A stretch of 64,000 nt of DNA from Bacteroides cellulosilyticus (GTDB taxonomy: Bacteria > Bacteroidota > Bacteroidia > Bacteroidales > Bacteroidaceae): contig NZ_CP081903.1 in assembly GCF_020091405.1 (NCBI RefSeq), forward strand, positions 2,356,001-2,420,000, in the 5' to 3' direction. Positions 7,161 through 16,439 of the stretch are shown here, one piece after another. A program made the translations under genes and the position numbers. Position 1 is the stretch's first letter. Each line of letters begins with the position of its first letter. The notes beneath the pieces are model-generated. The model did no database searches and was not told the DNA's origin. It was given only the letters and a program-made list of their open reading frames with translations.

Positions 7161-8969
7161 ATGATAAAAAAGAATAAGATGAAAAATACTATTAAACAAT
7201 TGGGGATTTGCTTGGTGCTGTCGGCATTGTCCCTTTTGCCCGTCTTGACGGCTTGTTCTGACAATGACGACGAACCGGCTGCGCCGGAAATCGTAATTTC
7301 CGAAAACATTCTGACGAATGGAATGAATTTTTCCAAAACAGGAGGAACGAGCACACTTTCTATCAAGTCGAATGTGTCGTTGGAAGTCATCAGCAATCAG
7401 GATTGGTGTACGGTAACTCCCGCTGCCTCCGCTTCGGCTACAGTTCTTAGGTATACGGTGACGGTGGAAGAAAATCCTGATGCGGTGGAACGTACTGCCA
7501 CTGTTACCGTGAATGGTGGTGGTTTGACGGAAACGTTCAACGTTGTGCAGGTGGCAGCCAACGGACTGATTGTAGAATCCTGTTCTCCTGAAGCGGTTGC
7601 TGCCGAAGGTGGAATCTTTACGGTGAATCTGAAAGCGAATGGCAATGTCACGGTCACTATTCATGATAGCTGGATACGGGAGACCACTACCCGTGCAATG
7701 TCTGCGGTGACTAAAACCTTTAGCATTGCCGCCCATTATGGTGAGGCTCGCGAAGGAACCATCACCTTTACTTTAGGAGATTTTACAGAGACTGTTACTG
7801 TGAAGCAGCTTGCCGGCGAGTTGCCTGATGTAGGTATGGAGAGTGATGCCATGACTTTGGCTGCGAAGATAAAACTCGGCTGGAATCTGGGTAATTCTTT
7901 GGAAGCATGCAATGTGACTTACGCAGACGGTTTTGTGTGGGGAACGAACTCGCTGAGTGACATGGACCCGGGAGAAACCAAATGGGGAAATCCGGCAATG
8001 ACCCAGAAAATGATCAGTGCCGTAAAAGCTGCCGGTTTCAATGCTGTGCGTATTCCTTGTGCCTGGTATGGGTATATGGAGAATGAGACGGACTATACGA
8101 TAAAAGCTTCCTGGCTGAACCGTGTGCAGGAAGTGGTAGATTATTGTTATGCCGAGGATATGTATGTCATCCTGAATATCCACTATGATGGAGGCTGGTT
8201 GGAAAAGAACTGTAAGGCAGCCGTACAGGACAACGTGAACAAGGTGCAGAAGGCTTTGTGGACACAGATTGCCGAAAGATTCAAGGACTATGATGAGCAT
8301 CTGTTGTTTGCCGGATGTAATGAGCCCAATGCTGCCAATGCCACTGAAATGGAAGTATTGAAGTCATACGAACAGACCTTCATAGATGCTGTGCGTGCTA
8401 CGGGTGGAAACAATGCAGTCCGCAACCTGATTGTGCAGGGACCCAATACGGATATCACGAATACTTCGGATTATGGCCAGCTGCCTGTGGACAATGTATC
8501 CAACCGTTTGATGGTCGAGATACACTACTACACCCCGTGGAACTTCTGCGGAATGACGGCGGATGAGAGCTGGGGAAAGATGGCCTACTTCTGGGGAACC
8601 GAATATCATGTGGACGGATCTGACAGAAACTACCAGCCCGGTGGTTACGCAAGTGCAGAAGCGGAAATGGAAGCTCTTTTCAAAAAGATGCAGACGAAAT
8701 ATGTAAGCAAGGGTATTCCGGTGATTCTGGGTGAGTTCGGTGCTAACAGACGTTCTTCCCTGACCGGAGATGAGCTGACCAAGCATTTGGCTTCGCGCGC
8801 TTACTATCTGAAAACGGTGGTTGCCAATGCCGGAAAGTATGGTCTTGTGCCTTTCTACTGGGATAATGGATATAATGGAGACAATACGATGGCTCTCTTT
8901 AACCGTAATACCTGTAAGGTTTACGACCAGCAAGCGTTGGATGCCTTGATAGAGGGGATTGCAAACTAA
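7161..8969 (+). CDS. Double-BACON GH5 glycoside hydrolase lipoprotein
   Basis: About 602 residues from the ATG at 7161; the ATG at 7179 (MKNTIKQLG) is equally plausible. A lipobox LTAC followed by SDNDDE marks a lipoprotein. Two BACON domains occupy roughly residues 45-130 and 135-220, then a GH5 catalytic domain starts at IKLGWNLGNSLEA. The acid/base is the Glu of GCNEPN and the nucleophile the Glu of ILGEFG; VPFYWDNG carries the conserved Trp. The first BACON region is nearly the same as in the preceding gene, at DNA level too, pointing to duplication. An endo-beta-glucanase or endo-xyloglucanase role is inferred. It probably shares a transcript with the first GH5. Confidence 0.86.
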   Translation: MIKKNKMKNTIKQLGICLVLSALSLLPVLTACSDNDDEPAAPEIVISENILTNGMNFSKTGGTSTLSIKSNVSLEVISNQDWCTVTPAASASATVLRYTVTVEENPDAVERTATVTVNGGGLTETFNVVQVAANGLIVESCSPEAVAAEGGIFTVNLKANGNVTVTIHDSWIRETTTRAMSAVTKTFSIAAHYGEAREGTITFTLGDFTETVTVKQLAGELPDVGMESDAMTLAAKIKLGWNLGNSLEACNVTYADGFVWGTNSLSDMDPGETKWGNPAMTQKMISAVKAAGFNAVRIPCAWYGYMENETDYTIKASWLNRVQEVVDYCYAEDMYVILNIHYDGGWLEKNCKAAVQDNVNKVQKALWTQIAERFKDYDEHLLFAGCNEPNAANATEMEVLKSYEQTFIDAVRATGGNNAVRNLIVQGPNTDITNTSDYGQLPVDNVSNRLMVEIHYYTPWNFCGMTADESWGKMAYFWGTEYHVDGSDRNYQPGGYASAEAEMEALFKKMQTKYVSKGIPVILGEFGANRRSSLTGDELTKHLASRAYYLKTVVANAGKYGLVPFYWDNGYNGDNTMALFNRNTCKVYDQQALDALIEGIAN

Positions 8970-9071
8970 TTGGGAAAGATAGGTTTTTCATAAATATAGG
9001 TTCTCTTAGTTAAGAGATAGGTTTTTAATACAGGTTTTTTTTTGATTGGTGCTGGGGAGCGGCTTCTGTGA

Positions 9072-9092
9072 GGGAAGTGGCTTCCCTATTTT
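9072..9092 (+). terminator. Hairpin terminator after the GH5 pair
   Basis: GGGAAG (9072-9077) and CTTCCC (9081-9086) pair around a 3-nt loop and are followed by TATTTT. The hairpin lies about 100 bp after the GH5 stop and before the HTCS gene. Confidence 0.5.
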
Positions 9093-9211
9093 CTGTTGTT
9101 GAAACAAATGATGGGGTATCAAATGATAAAAAAACACATTGAAAACTTTGTTTTTACGATTCCTTTTTGTTTCATTTGCAGTATGTTAACGATATTCCTA
9201 TATCTACTACT

Positions 9212-12200
9212 ATGAAGAGATTGATTTTACTTATCGTTTCAGTCGTTGTGGCATGTTTCTCTGCCTTTTCACACGACTTTATGTTCAAACATCTGGAGGT
9301 TAAGGACGGAATGCCCAGCAACCAAATCAATGCCATTTATAAAGATTCAAGAGGCTTTATGTGGTTCGGTACCGCTGCCGGACTGGCTCGTTATGACGGA
9401 TATCGTTTCAAGATATTCCGGAGCACGGACAATGCTTCTACGTCTTTGCCCGACAACTATATTGAGAAGATAGTGGAAGACGGTGAGGGGCGTTTATGGA
9501 TACGGACGGGAGAAAACGGATATGTCATTTATAACTGGGATACGGAGAGCTTTGTCTGTGATGTTCGTTCCCGGATGTGGGATATAGGGATAGATGGGAC
9601 TCCTCGCTATGTATTTGTCGACAAGCAAAAGAATACATGGTTTGCCGTAGACGGGAAAGGGTGCTATTGCTATCGGCCCGGTGAAAAGAATGCTGTATCC
9701 CTGCCTTTCGGTGAGAAAGGGATACCCGAAGGTGTCATTATAGACATGGCCGAATGTAAGGATGGCATTCTGCTGGTATATGATAACGGACGTGTAATCT
9801 GTATCGACCGTGAGACGGTACGTGTAAAATGGACTTTGACAGATATTGCAGAGCACATGGGAACGCGTACTGAAATATTCTTCCTGTACGTGGATAAGGA
9901 TGAAGATTTATGGATATATGGTGCCCCGGGTGTATGGGCTTATGATTTGTCTGACAGGAAGTGGCATTCACAATGGAATTTCAGCGATAGAGGTCAGGCA
10001 CATATCGTAGCAATAGCTCAGGATAAGCAGGGGCGTATTTGGTTTGGGAAGGACCAGGATGGCATCGATATCTGGAATAAGGCGACTGGTGAAACGGTCT
10101 CGCTTACGTATGATGTGGATGATGAACGCGGTTTGCCCAATAATACCATCAATGTGCTTTATGAAGATGAAGGCGGTGTGATGTGGATAGGTACTTATAA
10201 GAAAAGTGTGGCTTATTACGATGAGGGCATTTTTAAGTTCGGCATCAACCACTTGGGAGATATTAACTGTCTGGAAGAAAGTAATGACGGTTCGTTGTGG
10301 CTGGGTACCAATGACGCCGGGCTGATACGTTGGAATCCGAAGACGGATGAAAAGAAATTGTATGCATACTCGCCGGGAGGAAACTCTATTGCTTCGAATG
10401 TCATTGTAAGTTTGTTACAAGCTAAGGACGGCAAACTCTGGATAGGGACATTTTGGGAAGGATTGGATTGTTTCGACGGCAATCGCTTCGTGCATTACCG
10501 GAACAGACCGGGAGATGATAATTCGCTGGCTAATAACAATGTCTGGTCATTGGCAGAAGATAAGAACGGAAATATCTGGATTGGAACCTTGGGAGGTGGT
10601 TTGCAATGTCTGAATCCGGGGACAGGTGAGTTCACCACCTATAAGATAAGCAACTCCGGGATTATTTCCAATCATATAGCCTCTTTATGTATGAGTCGTG
10701 ATAATCGTTTGATAATCGGTACTTCTTCTACGGGGGTATCCATTATGGATCTGACTACCCGGAAAATAACGAATCTGGTAGGCAACCAGTCGGGAAGTAT
10801 CCGCTTTTCCAATCAGAGCATTAACCAGGTCTATGAGGATAGCCGGGGATTGATATGGGTGGGAACACGTGAAGGACTGAATCTCTATAACCCGAAGAAC
10901 GACCATTTACAGGTAGTTCCTCTTTCGCGGAACGATTCTAGGGTATTTATTACCGGTATCGTAGAAGATGATAATAAAAATATGTGGGTGACTACGGCCA
11001 ATGGTGTAGTGAATGTAATTCCTTCTATCGATACAAAAAACGGAGATTATACTTTCAACTATTACAGGTATGATGATAAGGACGGTTTGCAGGGCTGTGA
11101 GTTCAATCAACGTTCCATTAAACGTCTTTCCTCGGGTGAGATTGCAATGGGAGGTATGTATGGATTGAATACCTTCAGACCGGAGAATATCAAATATAAC
11201 CGGACGTTGCCCAAGGTGATGTTTACCGGCTTCCAGCTTTTCAATGAAGAAGTGGAGGTTGGAAAGGAGTATGGTGGACGTGTTTTGCTGCGTGAGTCGC
11301 TGAATAAAGCCAGAGAGGTGAAACTTGATTATAAACAGAATGTCTTTACTGTATTGTTTGCATCGGATAATTACGTCTTGCCTGAGAAAACCCAGTATCT
11401 GTATAAACTGGAGGGCTTTAATGAGGATTGGATGACAGGTGCGGCTGATATGCACCGCGTTACTTATACGAATCTGGCACCCGGTACTTATACGCTGAAA
11501 GTAAAGGCCATCAATAGTGATGGATTTGCCGGAACAGAAGAGTCAAGTCTTAAAATAGTAATCCTGCCACCTTTCTGGATGACGCCCTGGGCGTATGTTC
11601 TGTATGCTATGCTATTGATAGGCACATTGCTTCTCGCCCGCAATGCTGTGCTGCGCCGTGAACGCAATAAGTTCAGGATACAACAGATGGAACGTGAAGC
11701 GGAGCGGAATGAAGAAGTCAATCAGATGAAATTCCGTTTCTTTACCAATGTGAGCCATGAACTGCGTACACCGCTGACGTTGATCATTTCTCCGTTGGAA
11801 GGAATGATGAAAGAAACCCATGACGAACGGAAGCTGGATCAACTGAAGTTGATGCATCGTAATGCATTGCGGTTGCTGAATCTTGTGAACCAATTACTTG
11901 ATTTCCGTAAAAATGAGGTGGCAGGGTTGCATTTGAATCTTTCGGAGGGGGAGGTTGTGTCGTATGTTCACTCTATATGCAACTCATTCCTGATGCTTTC
12001 GGAAAAGAAAAACGTGCATCTCACTTTTTTCTCGGCAATCGAATCGCTGAATATGTCGTTCGATGAGGATAAGATAGGTAAGGTAGTGATGAATCTGCTT
12101 TCTAATGCATTTAAGTTTACTCCGGATGGAGGGCGGGTGGATGTTTCTCTTGAACTGATAAAAGGAACTACGGAAACATTGGAAATCAAAGTATCCGATA

Positions 12201-13261
12201 CGGGGGTAGGTATCAGTGACCTTGATAAAGAACGCATATTCGAACGTTTCTATCAATCGGAGCGTAAAGGTGATAGTAACCCCAGTACGGGGAGTGGTAT
12301 CGGTTTGAGCCTGGTACGTGATTACGTTACGCTGCATGGCGGTGTGGTGCGCGTGTTCGACAATGTGGGTACGGGCAGTGTATTTGTGGTAGATATTCCG
12401 GTGAAACATTCGGTGGTGAACGTAGCGACTCCACTCTCGGAAGAAGCTGCGGAAGAGGATGCGGTGGCACTTGCTTCGGTGGAAGATTTGAATGAAGAAG
12501 AACGGAAGAAGCCACTTGCACTGATTGTGGATGATAATGAAGATTTTGTTTCTTTCATGCGCTATACATTAAGTCTGTATTTCCGCATAGAATCTGCCGG
12601 AAACGGAAAGATAGCCTGGCAGATGATACCGGAACTGATGCCGGATATCATCGTTTGTGATGTGATGATGCCTGAAATGGACGGGAACGAACTGTGTCGT
12701 TGGGTGAAGGCTGACAAGCGTACAAGTAATATTCCGTTTGTGTTGCTTACGGCCAAGCAATCCGTAGAGAATAAGGTGGAAGGCCTGACGATTGGTGCGG
12801 ATGACTATGTGACGAAACCTTTCAATATGGAGGTACTGATTTTGCGCATGCGCAAACTGATAGATTTGAGTAGCAAAAATAAACTTCGCACCCGTATTGA
12901 TCCCGAACCGAGTGAAATCGTTATCACTTCAATGGACGAGAAGCTGATTGAGAATGCGATAAAGTATGTGGAGACGCATATTGCCCGTCCCGATTTATCT
13001 GTGGAAGAATTGAGTCATGAACTGGGCATGAGCCGGGTGCATCTCTATAAAAAGCTGTTGCAGATTACCGGTAAAACTCCGATAGAATTTATTCGTATTA
13101 TCCGACTGAAACGTGCGGCACAACTTCTGCGCGAGAGCCAGCAGAATGTGTCGGAGGTTGCCTATCAGGTGGGCTTCAATAACCCTAAATATTTCAGTAA
13201 GTATTTCAAGGATGAATTCGGCGTTTTACCCTCTGTATATCAGGAAAAGGAGGGTAAATAA
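9212..13261 (+). CDS. Hybrid two-component system sensor/regulator (HTCS)
   Basis: A 1349-residue single-chain sensor and regulator. I start it at the ATG at 9212 (MKRLILLIVSVVVACFSAFS, a signal peptide), not at an upstream TTG. Residues about 25-720 are periplasmic propeller repeats (many [L/I]W[I/V]GT motifs), then a Y_Y_Y domain, one membrane helix (about 790-815), a HisKA domain with phospho-His849 in NVSHELRTP, a HATPase domain (SGIGLSLVRDYV), a receiver with Asp1150 in VCDVMMPEMDG, and a C-terminal AraC-type HTH (MSRVHLYKKL; GFNNPKYFSKYF). HTCS proteins bind an oligosaccharide in the periplasm and activate a nearby glycan locus. Its position between GH5 and GH31 makes this cluster its likely regulon. 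Confidence 0.96.
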   Translation: MKRLILLIVSVVVACFSAFSHDFMFKHLEVKDGMPSNQINAIYKDSRGFMWFGTAAGLARYDGYRFKIFRSTDNASTSLPDNYIEKIVEDGEGRLWIRTGENGYVIYNWDTESFVCDVRSRMWDIGIDGTPRYVFVDKQKNTWFAVDGKGCYCYRPGEKNAVSLPFGEKGIPEGVIIDMAECKDGILLVYDNGRVICIDRETVRVKWTLTDIAEHMGTRTEIFFLYVDKDEDLWIYGAPGVWAYDLSDRKWHSQWNFSDRGQAHIVAIAQDKQGRIWFGKDQDGIDIWNKATGETVSLTYDVDDERGLPNNTINVLYEDEGGVMWIGTYKKSVAYYDEGIFKFGINHLGDINCLEESNDGSLWLGTNDAGLIRWNPKTDEKKLYAYSPGGNSIASNVIVSLLQAKDGKLWIGTFWEGLDCFDGNRFVHYRNRPGDDNSLANNNVWSLAEDKNGNIWIGTLGGGLQCLNPGTGEFTTYKISNSGIISNHIASLCMSRDNRLIIGTSSTGVSIMDLTTRKITNLVGNQSGSIRFSNQSINQVYEDSRGLIWVGTREGLNLYNPKNDHLQVVPLSRNDSRVFITGIVEDDNKNMWVTTANGVVNVIPSIDTKNGDYTFNYYRYDDKDGLQGCEFNQRSIKRLSSGEIAMGGMYGLNTFRPENIKYNRTLPKVMFTGFQLFNEEVEVGKEYGGRVLLRESLNKAREVKLDYKQNVFTVLFASDNYVLPEKTQYLYKLEGFNEDWMTGAADMHRVTYTNLAPGTYTLKVKAINSDGFAGTEESSLKIVILPPFWMTPWAYVLYAMLLIGTLLLARNAVLRRERNKFRIQQMEREAERNEEVNQMKFRFFTNVSHELRTPLTLIISPLEGMMKETHDERKLDQLKLMHRNALRLLNLVNQLLDFRKNEVAGLHLNLSEGEVVSYVHSICNSFLMLSEKKNVHLTFFSAIESLNMSFDEDKIGKVVMNLLSNAFKFTPDGGRVDVSLELIKGTTETLEIKVSDTGVGISDLDKERIFERFYQSERKGDSNPSTGSGIGLSLVRDYVTLHGGVVRVFDNVGTGSVFVVDIPVKHSVVNVATPLSEEAAEEDAVALASVEDLNEEERKKPLALIVDDNEDFVSFMRYTLSLYFRIESAGNGKIAWQMIPELMPDIIVCDVMMPEMDGNELCRWVKADKRTSNIPFVLLTAKQSVENKVEGLTIGADDYVTKPFNMEVLILRMRKLIDLSSKNKLRTRIDPEPSEIVITSMDEKLIENAIKYVETHIARPDLSVEELSHELGMSRVHLYKKLLQITGKTPIEFIRIIRLKRAAQLLRESQQNVSEVAYQVGFNNPKYFSKYFKDEFGVLPSVYQEKEGK

Positions 13262-13308
13262 CAAAAAGTACCCATTGTTGAAACATCTGATATTTCTATA
13301 AATCAAAT

Positions 13309-13345
13309 AAGCCCTTTCCTTTCAACATCGGGAGGGCTTGTTTAC
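13309..13345 (+). terminator. Hairpin terminator after the HTCS gene
   Basis: AAGCCCT (13309-13315) and AGGGCTT (13333-13339) form a 7-bp stem with a 17-nt loop, followed by GTTTAC. It is placed 47 bp after the HTCS stop. Confidence 0.5.
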
Positions 13346-13397
13346 TGTATGATTTCCTACTTTTACACTCGGAGAAAATAACTTTAAAAACAAAGAT

Positions 13398-16280
13398 ATG
13401 AAATTGAAAAACACTTCAGTTTGTTTGCTCGCAGGATGGATGCTGATGGCATGCTCCGGAGGCGGGTATGAGAAGACGAGTAACGGCATTATTGTAAATG
13501 TCGAACAACAGCAACCGACGGATGTGCGAAAGGTGAAGGTTGAAGTAATGGGAGAGAAGTTGATTCATGTGTCGGCCACTCCCGAAAAAAACTTTTCAAA
13601 GGCGGAAAGCCTGATTATAGTTCCCCAAAAAGATAAGACGGACTTCAGCGTGGAAGAAAGTGAAGATGCCGTTTCGGTAAAAACCTCAGAGGTGTGCGCC
13701 ATTGTATCCAAAGCTACGGGTGAAGTACGTTTTACCGATGCTTCCGGTAACCTGATTTTGGCGGAAGATGAGAAAGGCAGGAGTTTCCAGCCTATCGAAG
13801 TGCAGGGAACAAAGGCGTATACGGTACGTCAGGTATTCCAGTCACCCGATGATGAGGCGTTCTACGGACTGGGACAACACCAGGCTGATGAATTCAACTA
13901 TAAAGGTAAGAACGAGGAACTTTTCCAGTATAATACAAAGGTTTCCGTACCTTTTATCGTTTCCAATAAGAATTACGGTATTCTGTGGGATAGTTATTCG
14001 CTTTGCCGTTTCGGCGATCCGCGTGATTATGCACAGTTAAGCACTGTTTTCAAACTCTATGATAAGGAGGGTAAGGAAGGCGCTTTGACAGGAACATACG
14101 TACCCTCTCAGAAATCAACAGCGGAAACACTGGTACGCCGGGAAGATTCTGTTTATTTTGAGCATCTGAAATCGGAAGATTTGTCGAAAGTCGTGAACTT
14201 ACCAGAAGGATTTCCTTTCATGGGTTCACAGGTGACGTATGAAGGCGAAATTGAGCCGATGGAGAGCGGTCGGTTCCGTTTTATCCTTTATTATGCAGGA
14301 TATACGAAGGTATATATTGACGGTGAACTGGTGGTTCCCGAACGTTGGCGTACGGCTTGGAACCCGAACAGTTATAAGTTTGCCGTAGATTTGAAAGCCG
14401 GTAAACGTGTTCCATTGAAAATTGAATGGATTCCTGATGGATATGTATCCTATTGCGGTTTGCGTGCATTGTCTCCTGTATCTGCTGAAGAACAGAACAA
14501 ACAGTCGTGGTGGGGAGAAATGCAGAATGAAATCGATTATTATTTTGTTTATGGCGAGGATATGGACGAGGTAATCAGTGGATACCGTGCTTTGACCGGA
14601 AAATCACAAATCATGCCGAAGTGGGCGATGGGATACTGGCAGAGCCGCGAACGTTATAAGACGCAGGAAGAAATACTGGATGCTTTGAAGGAATTCCGTA
14701 AACGTCAGATTCCCATTGATAATATTGTGCTCGACTGGAGCTACTGGCCGGAAAATGCCTGGGGCAGTCATGAGTTCGACAAAGCTCGTTTCCCTGATCC
14801 GAAAGGAATGGTAGATTCTATTCATGCCCTGAATGCCAAGATGATGATTTCCGTTTGGCCAAAATTCTATATGACTACGGAACATTATAAAGAGTTTGAT
14901 GAAAAAGGCTGGATGTATCAGCAGGCCGTTAAAGACAGCATCCGTGACTGGATTGGCCCCGGCTACGTCGGTTCTTTCTATGATGCTTATGCTGAGGGTG
15001 CACGGAAGCTGTTCTGGAAACAGATGGAAGATCATCTTTATCCCCTCGGAATTGATGCCTGGTGGATGGATGCCAGTGAACCGAATGTACGCGACTGTAC
15101 GGATTTGGCTTACCGGAAAGCTTTGTGTGGTCCGACTGCTCTCGGCCCGTCCGATCAATATTTCAATGCGTATGCGTTGATGAATGCTGAGGCTATTTAT
15201 GACGGGCAACGTGCCGTAGACAATGACAAGCGTGTATTCTTGCTGACTCGTTCGGGATTTGCCGGATTGCAACGTTATTCTACCGCAACATGGAGTGGCG
15301 ATATCGCTACCCGTTGGGAAGATATGAAGGCACAGATTTCTGCCGGGCTGAATTTTGCAGTCAGCGGTATTCCTTACTGGACAATGGACATTGGCGGATT
15401 TTGCGTAGAAAAACGCTATGAAGACGGACAAAAGGAATTCAACAGGACCGGAAAAGAGAATGCGGACTATAAGGAATGGCGTGAGTTGAATACACGTTGG
15501 TATCAGTTTGGCGCATTCTGCCCGTTGTTCCGTGCACATGGACAGTATCCGTTCCGTGAGGTGTGGAATATAGCTCCCGAAGGACATCCGGCTTATAGTT
15601 CTATAGTGTATTATACGAAGTTGCGCTATACGATGATGCCTTATATTTATTCATTGGCCGGGATGACTTATTTTGATGATTATACGATTATGCGTCCGCT
15701 GGTAATGGACTTTACGGCAGATACAAAGGTGAATAATATCAGTGACCAGTTTATGTTCGGTCCGGCGTTGATGGCGGCTCCGGTGTATGAGTATGGTGCA
15801 CGCAATCGGGAGGTCTATTTCCCGGCAACTTGCGGTTGGTATGATTTCTATACCGGTAAGTACATGGCTGGTGGGCAACAGTTGAAGGTGGACGCTCCCT
15901 ATGAACGCATGCCGCTCTATGTACGCGAAGGGGCTATTGTGCCTTACGGACCGGAAATGCAGTATAGTGATGAGAAGCCTGCGGAAGAAATTACACTGTA
16001 TGTATATGCGGGTAAAGATGGTGAGTTCACTTTGTACGAGGATGAAGGTGTGAATTACAACTACGAAAAAGGACAGTATGCCACTATCCCGTTTACTTAC
16101 AATGATGCGGAAGGCACTCTGACTATTGGTGACCGTGCAGGAGAATTTCCCGGTATGCTGAAAGAACGTATATTCAACGTTGTAAAGGTAAGTAAGGATA
16201 AGCCGCAACCTTTTGACGCGAAGGCTAAGGGTACGGTGGTGAAGTATGATGGGAAGGAACAGAAGGTGAAGCTGTATTAA
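13398..16280 (+). CDS. GH31 alpha-xylosidase/alpha-glucosidase lipoprotein with PA14-like insert
   Basis: A 960-residue lipoprotein (lipobox LMAC followed by SGGG). It has a GH31 N-terminal beta domain, an inserted PA14-like module (about residues 235-365; GRFRFILYYAGYTKVYIDGE), and the GH31 barrel. The nucleophile is Asp558 in WWMDASEPN and the acid/base is Asp635 in WSGDIATRW. The PA14 insert, length and catalytic spacing are those of alpha-xylosidases from Bacteroides xyloglucan loci (the B. ovatus enzyme has a PA14 insert and almost the same layout). In that role it removes non-reducing-end alpha-1,6-xylose from xylogluco-oligosaccharides. Alpha-glucosidase activity cannot be excluded. 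It is followed by GH2 and GH3 genes, each preceded by a palindromic element. Confidence 0.9.
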   Translation: MKLKNTSVCLLAGWMLMACSGGGYEKTSNGIIVNVEQQQPTDVRKVKVEVMGEKLIHVSATPEKNFSKAESLIIVPQKDKTDFSVEESEDAVSVKTSEVCAIVSKATGEVRFTDASGNLILAEDEKGRSFQPIEVQGTKAYTVRQVFQSPDDEAFYGLGQHQADEFNYKGKNEELFQYNTKVSVPFIVSNKNYGILWDSYSLCRFGDPRDYAQLSTVFKLYDKEGKEGALTGTYVPSQKSTAETLVRREDSVYFEHLKSEDLSKVVNLPEGFPFMGSQVTYEGEIEPMESGRFRFILYYAGYTKVYIDGELVVPERWRTAWNPNSYKFAVDLKAGKRVPLKIEWIPDGYVSYCGLRALSPVSAEEQNKQSWWGEMQNEIDYYFVYGEDMDEVISGYRALTGKSQIMPKWAMGYWQSRERYKTQEEILDALKEFRKRQIPIDNIVLDWSYWPENAWGSHEFDKARFPDPKGMVDSIHALNAKMMISVWPKFYMTTEHYKEFDEKGWMYQQAVKDSIRDWIGPGYVGSFYDAYAEGARKLFWKQMEDHLYPLGIDAWWMDASEPNVRDCTDLAYRKALCGPTALGPSDQYFNAYALMNAEAIYDGQRAVDNDKRVFLLTRSGFAGLQRYSTATWSGDIATRWEDMKAQISAGLNFAVSGIPYWTMDIGGFCVEKRYEDGQKEFNRTGKENADYKEWRELNTRWYQFGAFCPLFRAHGQYPFREVWNIAPEGHPAYSSIVYYTKLRYTMMPYIYSLAGMTYFDDYTIMRPLVMDFTADTKVNNISDQFMFGPALMAAPVYEYGARNREVYFPATCGWYDFYTGKYMAGGQQLKVDAPYERMPLYVREGAIVPYGPEMQYSDEKPAEEITLYVYAGKDGEFTLYEDEGVNYNYEKGQYATIPFTYNDAEGTLTIGDRAGEFPGMLKERIFNVVKVSKDKPQPFDAKAKGTVVKYDGKEQKVKLY

Positions 16281-16394
16281 GTTACGAGCTACGAGCTGCC
16301 AGTAACGAGTTGCTGCGCTATAAGGGCGAATAAGTATTCGCCCGGCTATCACGCCGAAAGGCACTTGTCACTTGTAGCTCGTAGCTTGTCACTT
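16281..16394. repeat. Dispersed palindromic element, copy 1 (with inserted hairpin)
   Basis: It starts at the base after the GH31 stop. The outer arms (TTACGAGCTACGAGCT and AGCTCGTAGCTTGT) are inverted repeats, and the core includes TGCTGCGCTAT and GCCGAAAGGCACTTGT. Compared with the copies at 19.1 and 53.5 kb it carries about 30 extra bases in the loop, including a perfect small hairpin GGGCGAAT-AAGT-ATTCGCCC. Confidence 0.88.
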
Positions 16395-16425
16395 AATTTA
16401 GCGCAGAGCGCTAAATTCTCATTTT
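16395..16425 (+). terminator. Perfect 10-bp hairpin upstream of the GH2 gene
   Basis: AATTTAGCGC (16395-16404) and GCGCTAAATT (16408-16417) pair around AGA and are followed by CTCATTTTAT. It probably ends the GH31 transcript or shapes the GH2 leader. It directly adjoins the palindromic element. Confidence 0.45.
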
Positions 16426-16439
16426 ATAGAATAAATGAC

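Noticed and set aside
14604..15587. 327-codon antisense frame opposite GH31
   Set aside because: It is a shadow of the GH31 coding region, with no domain or promoter.
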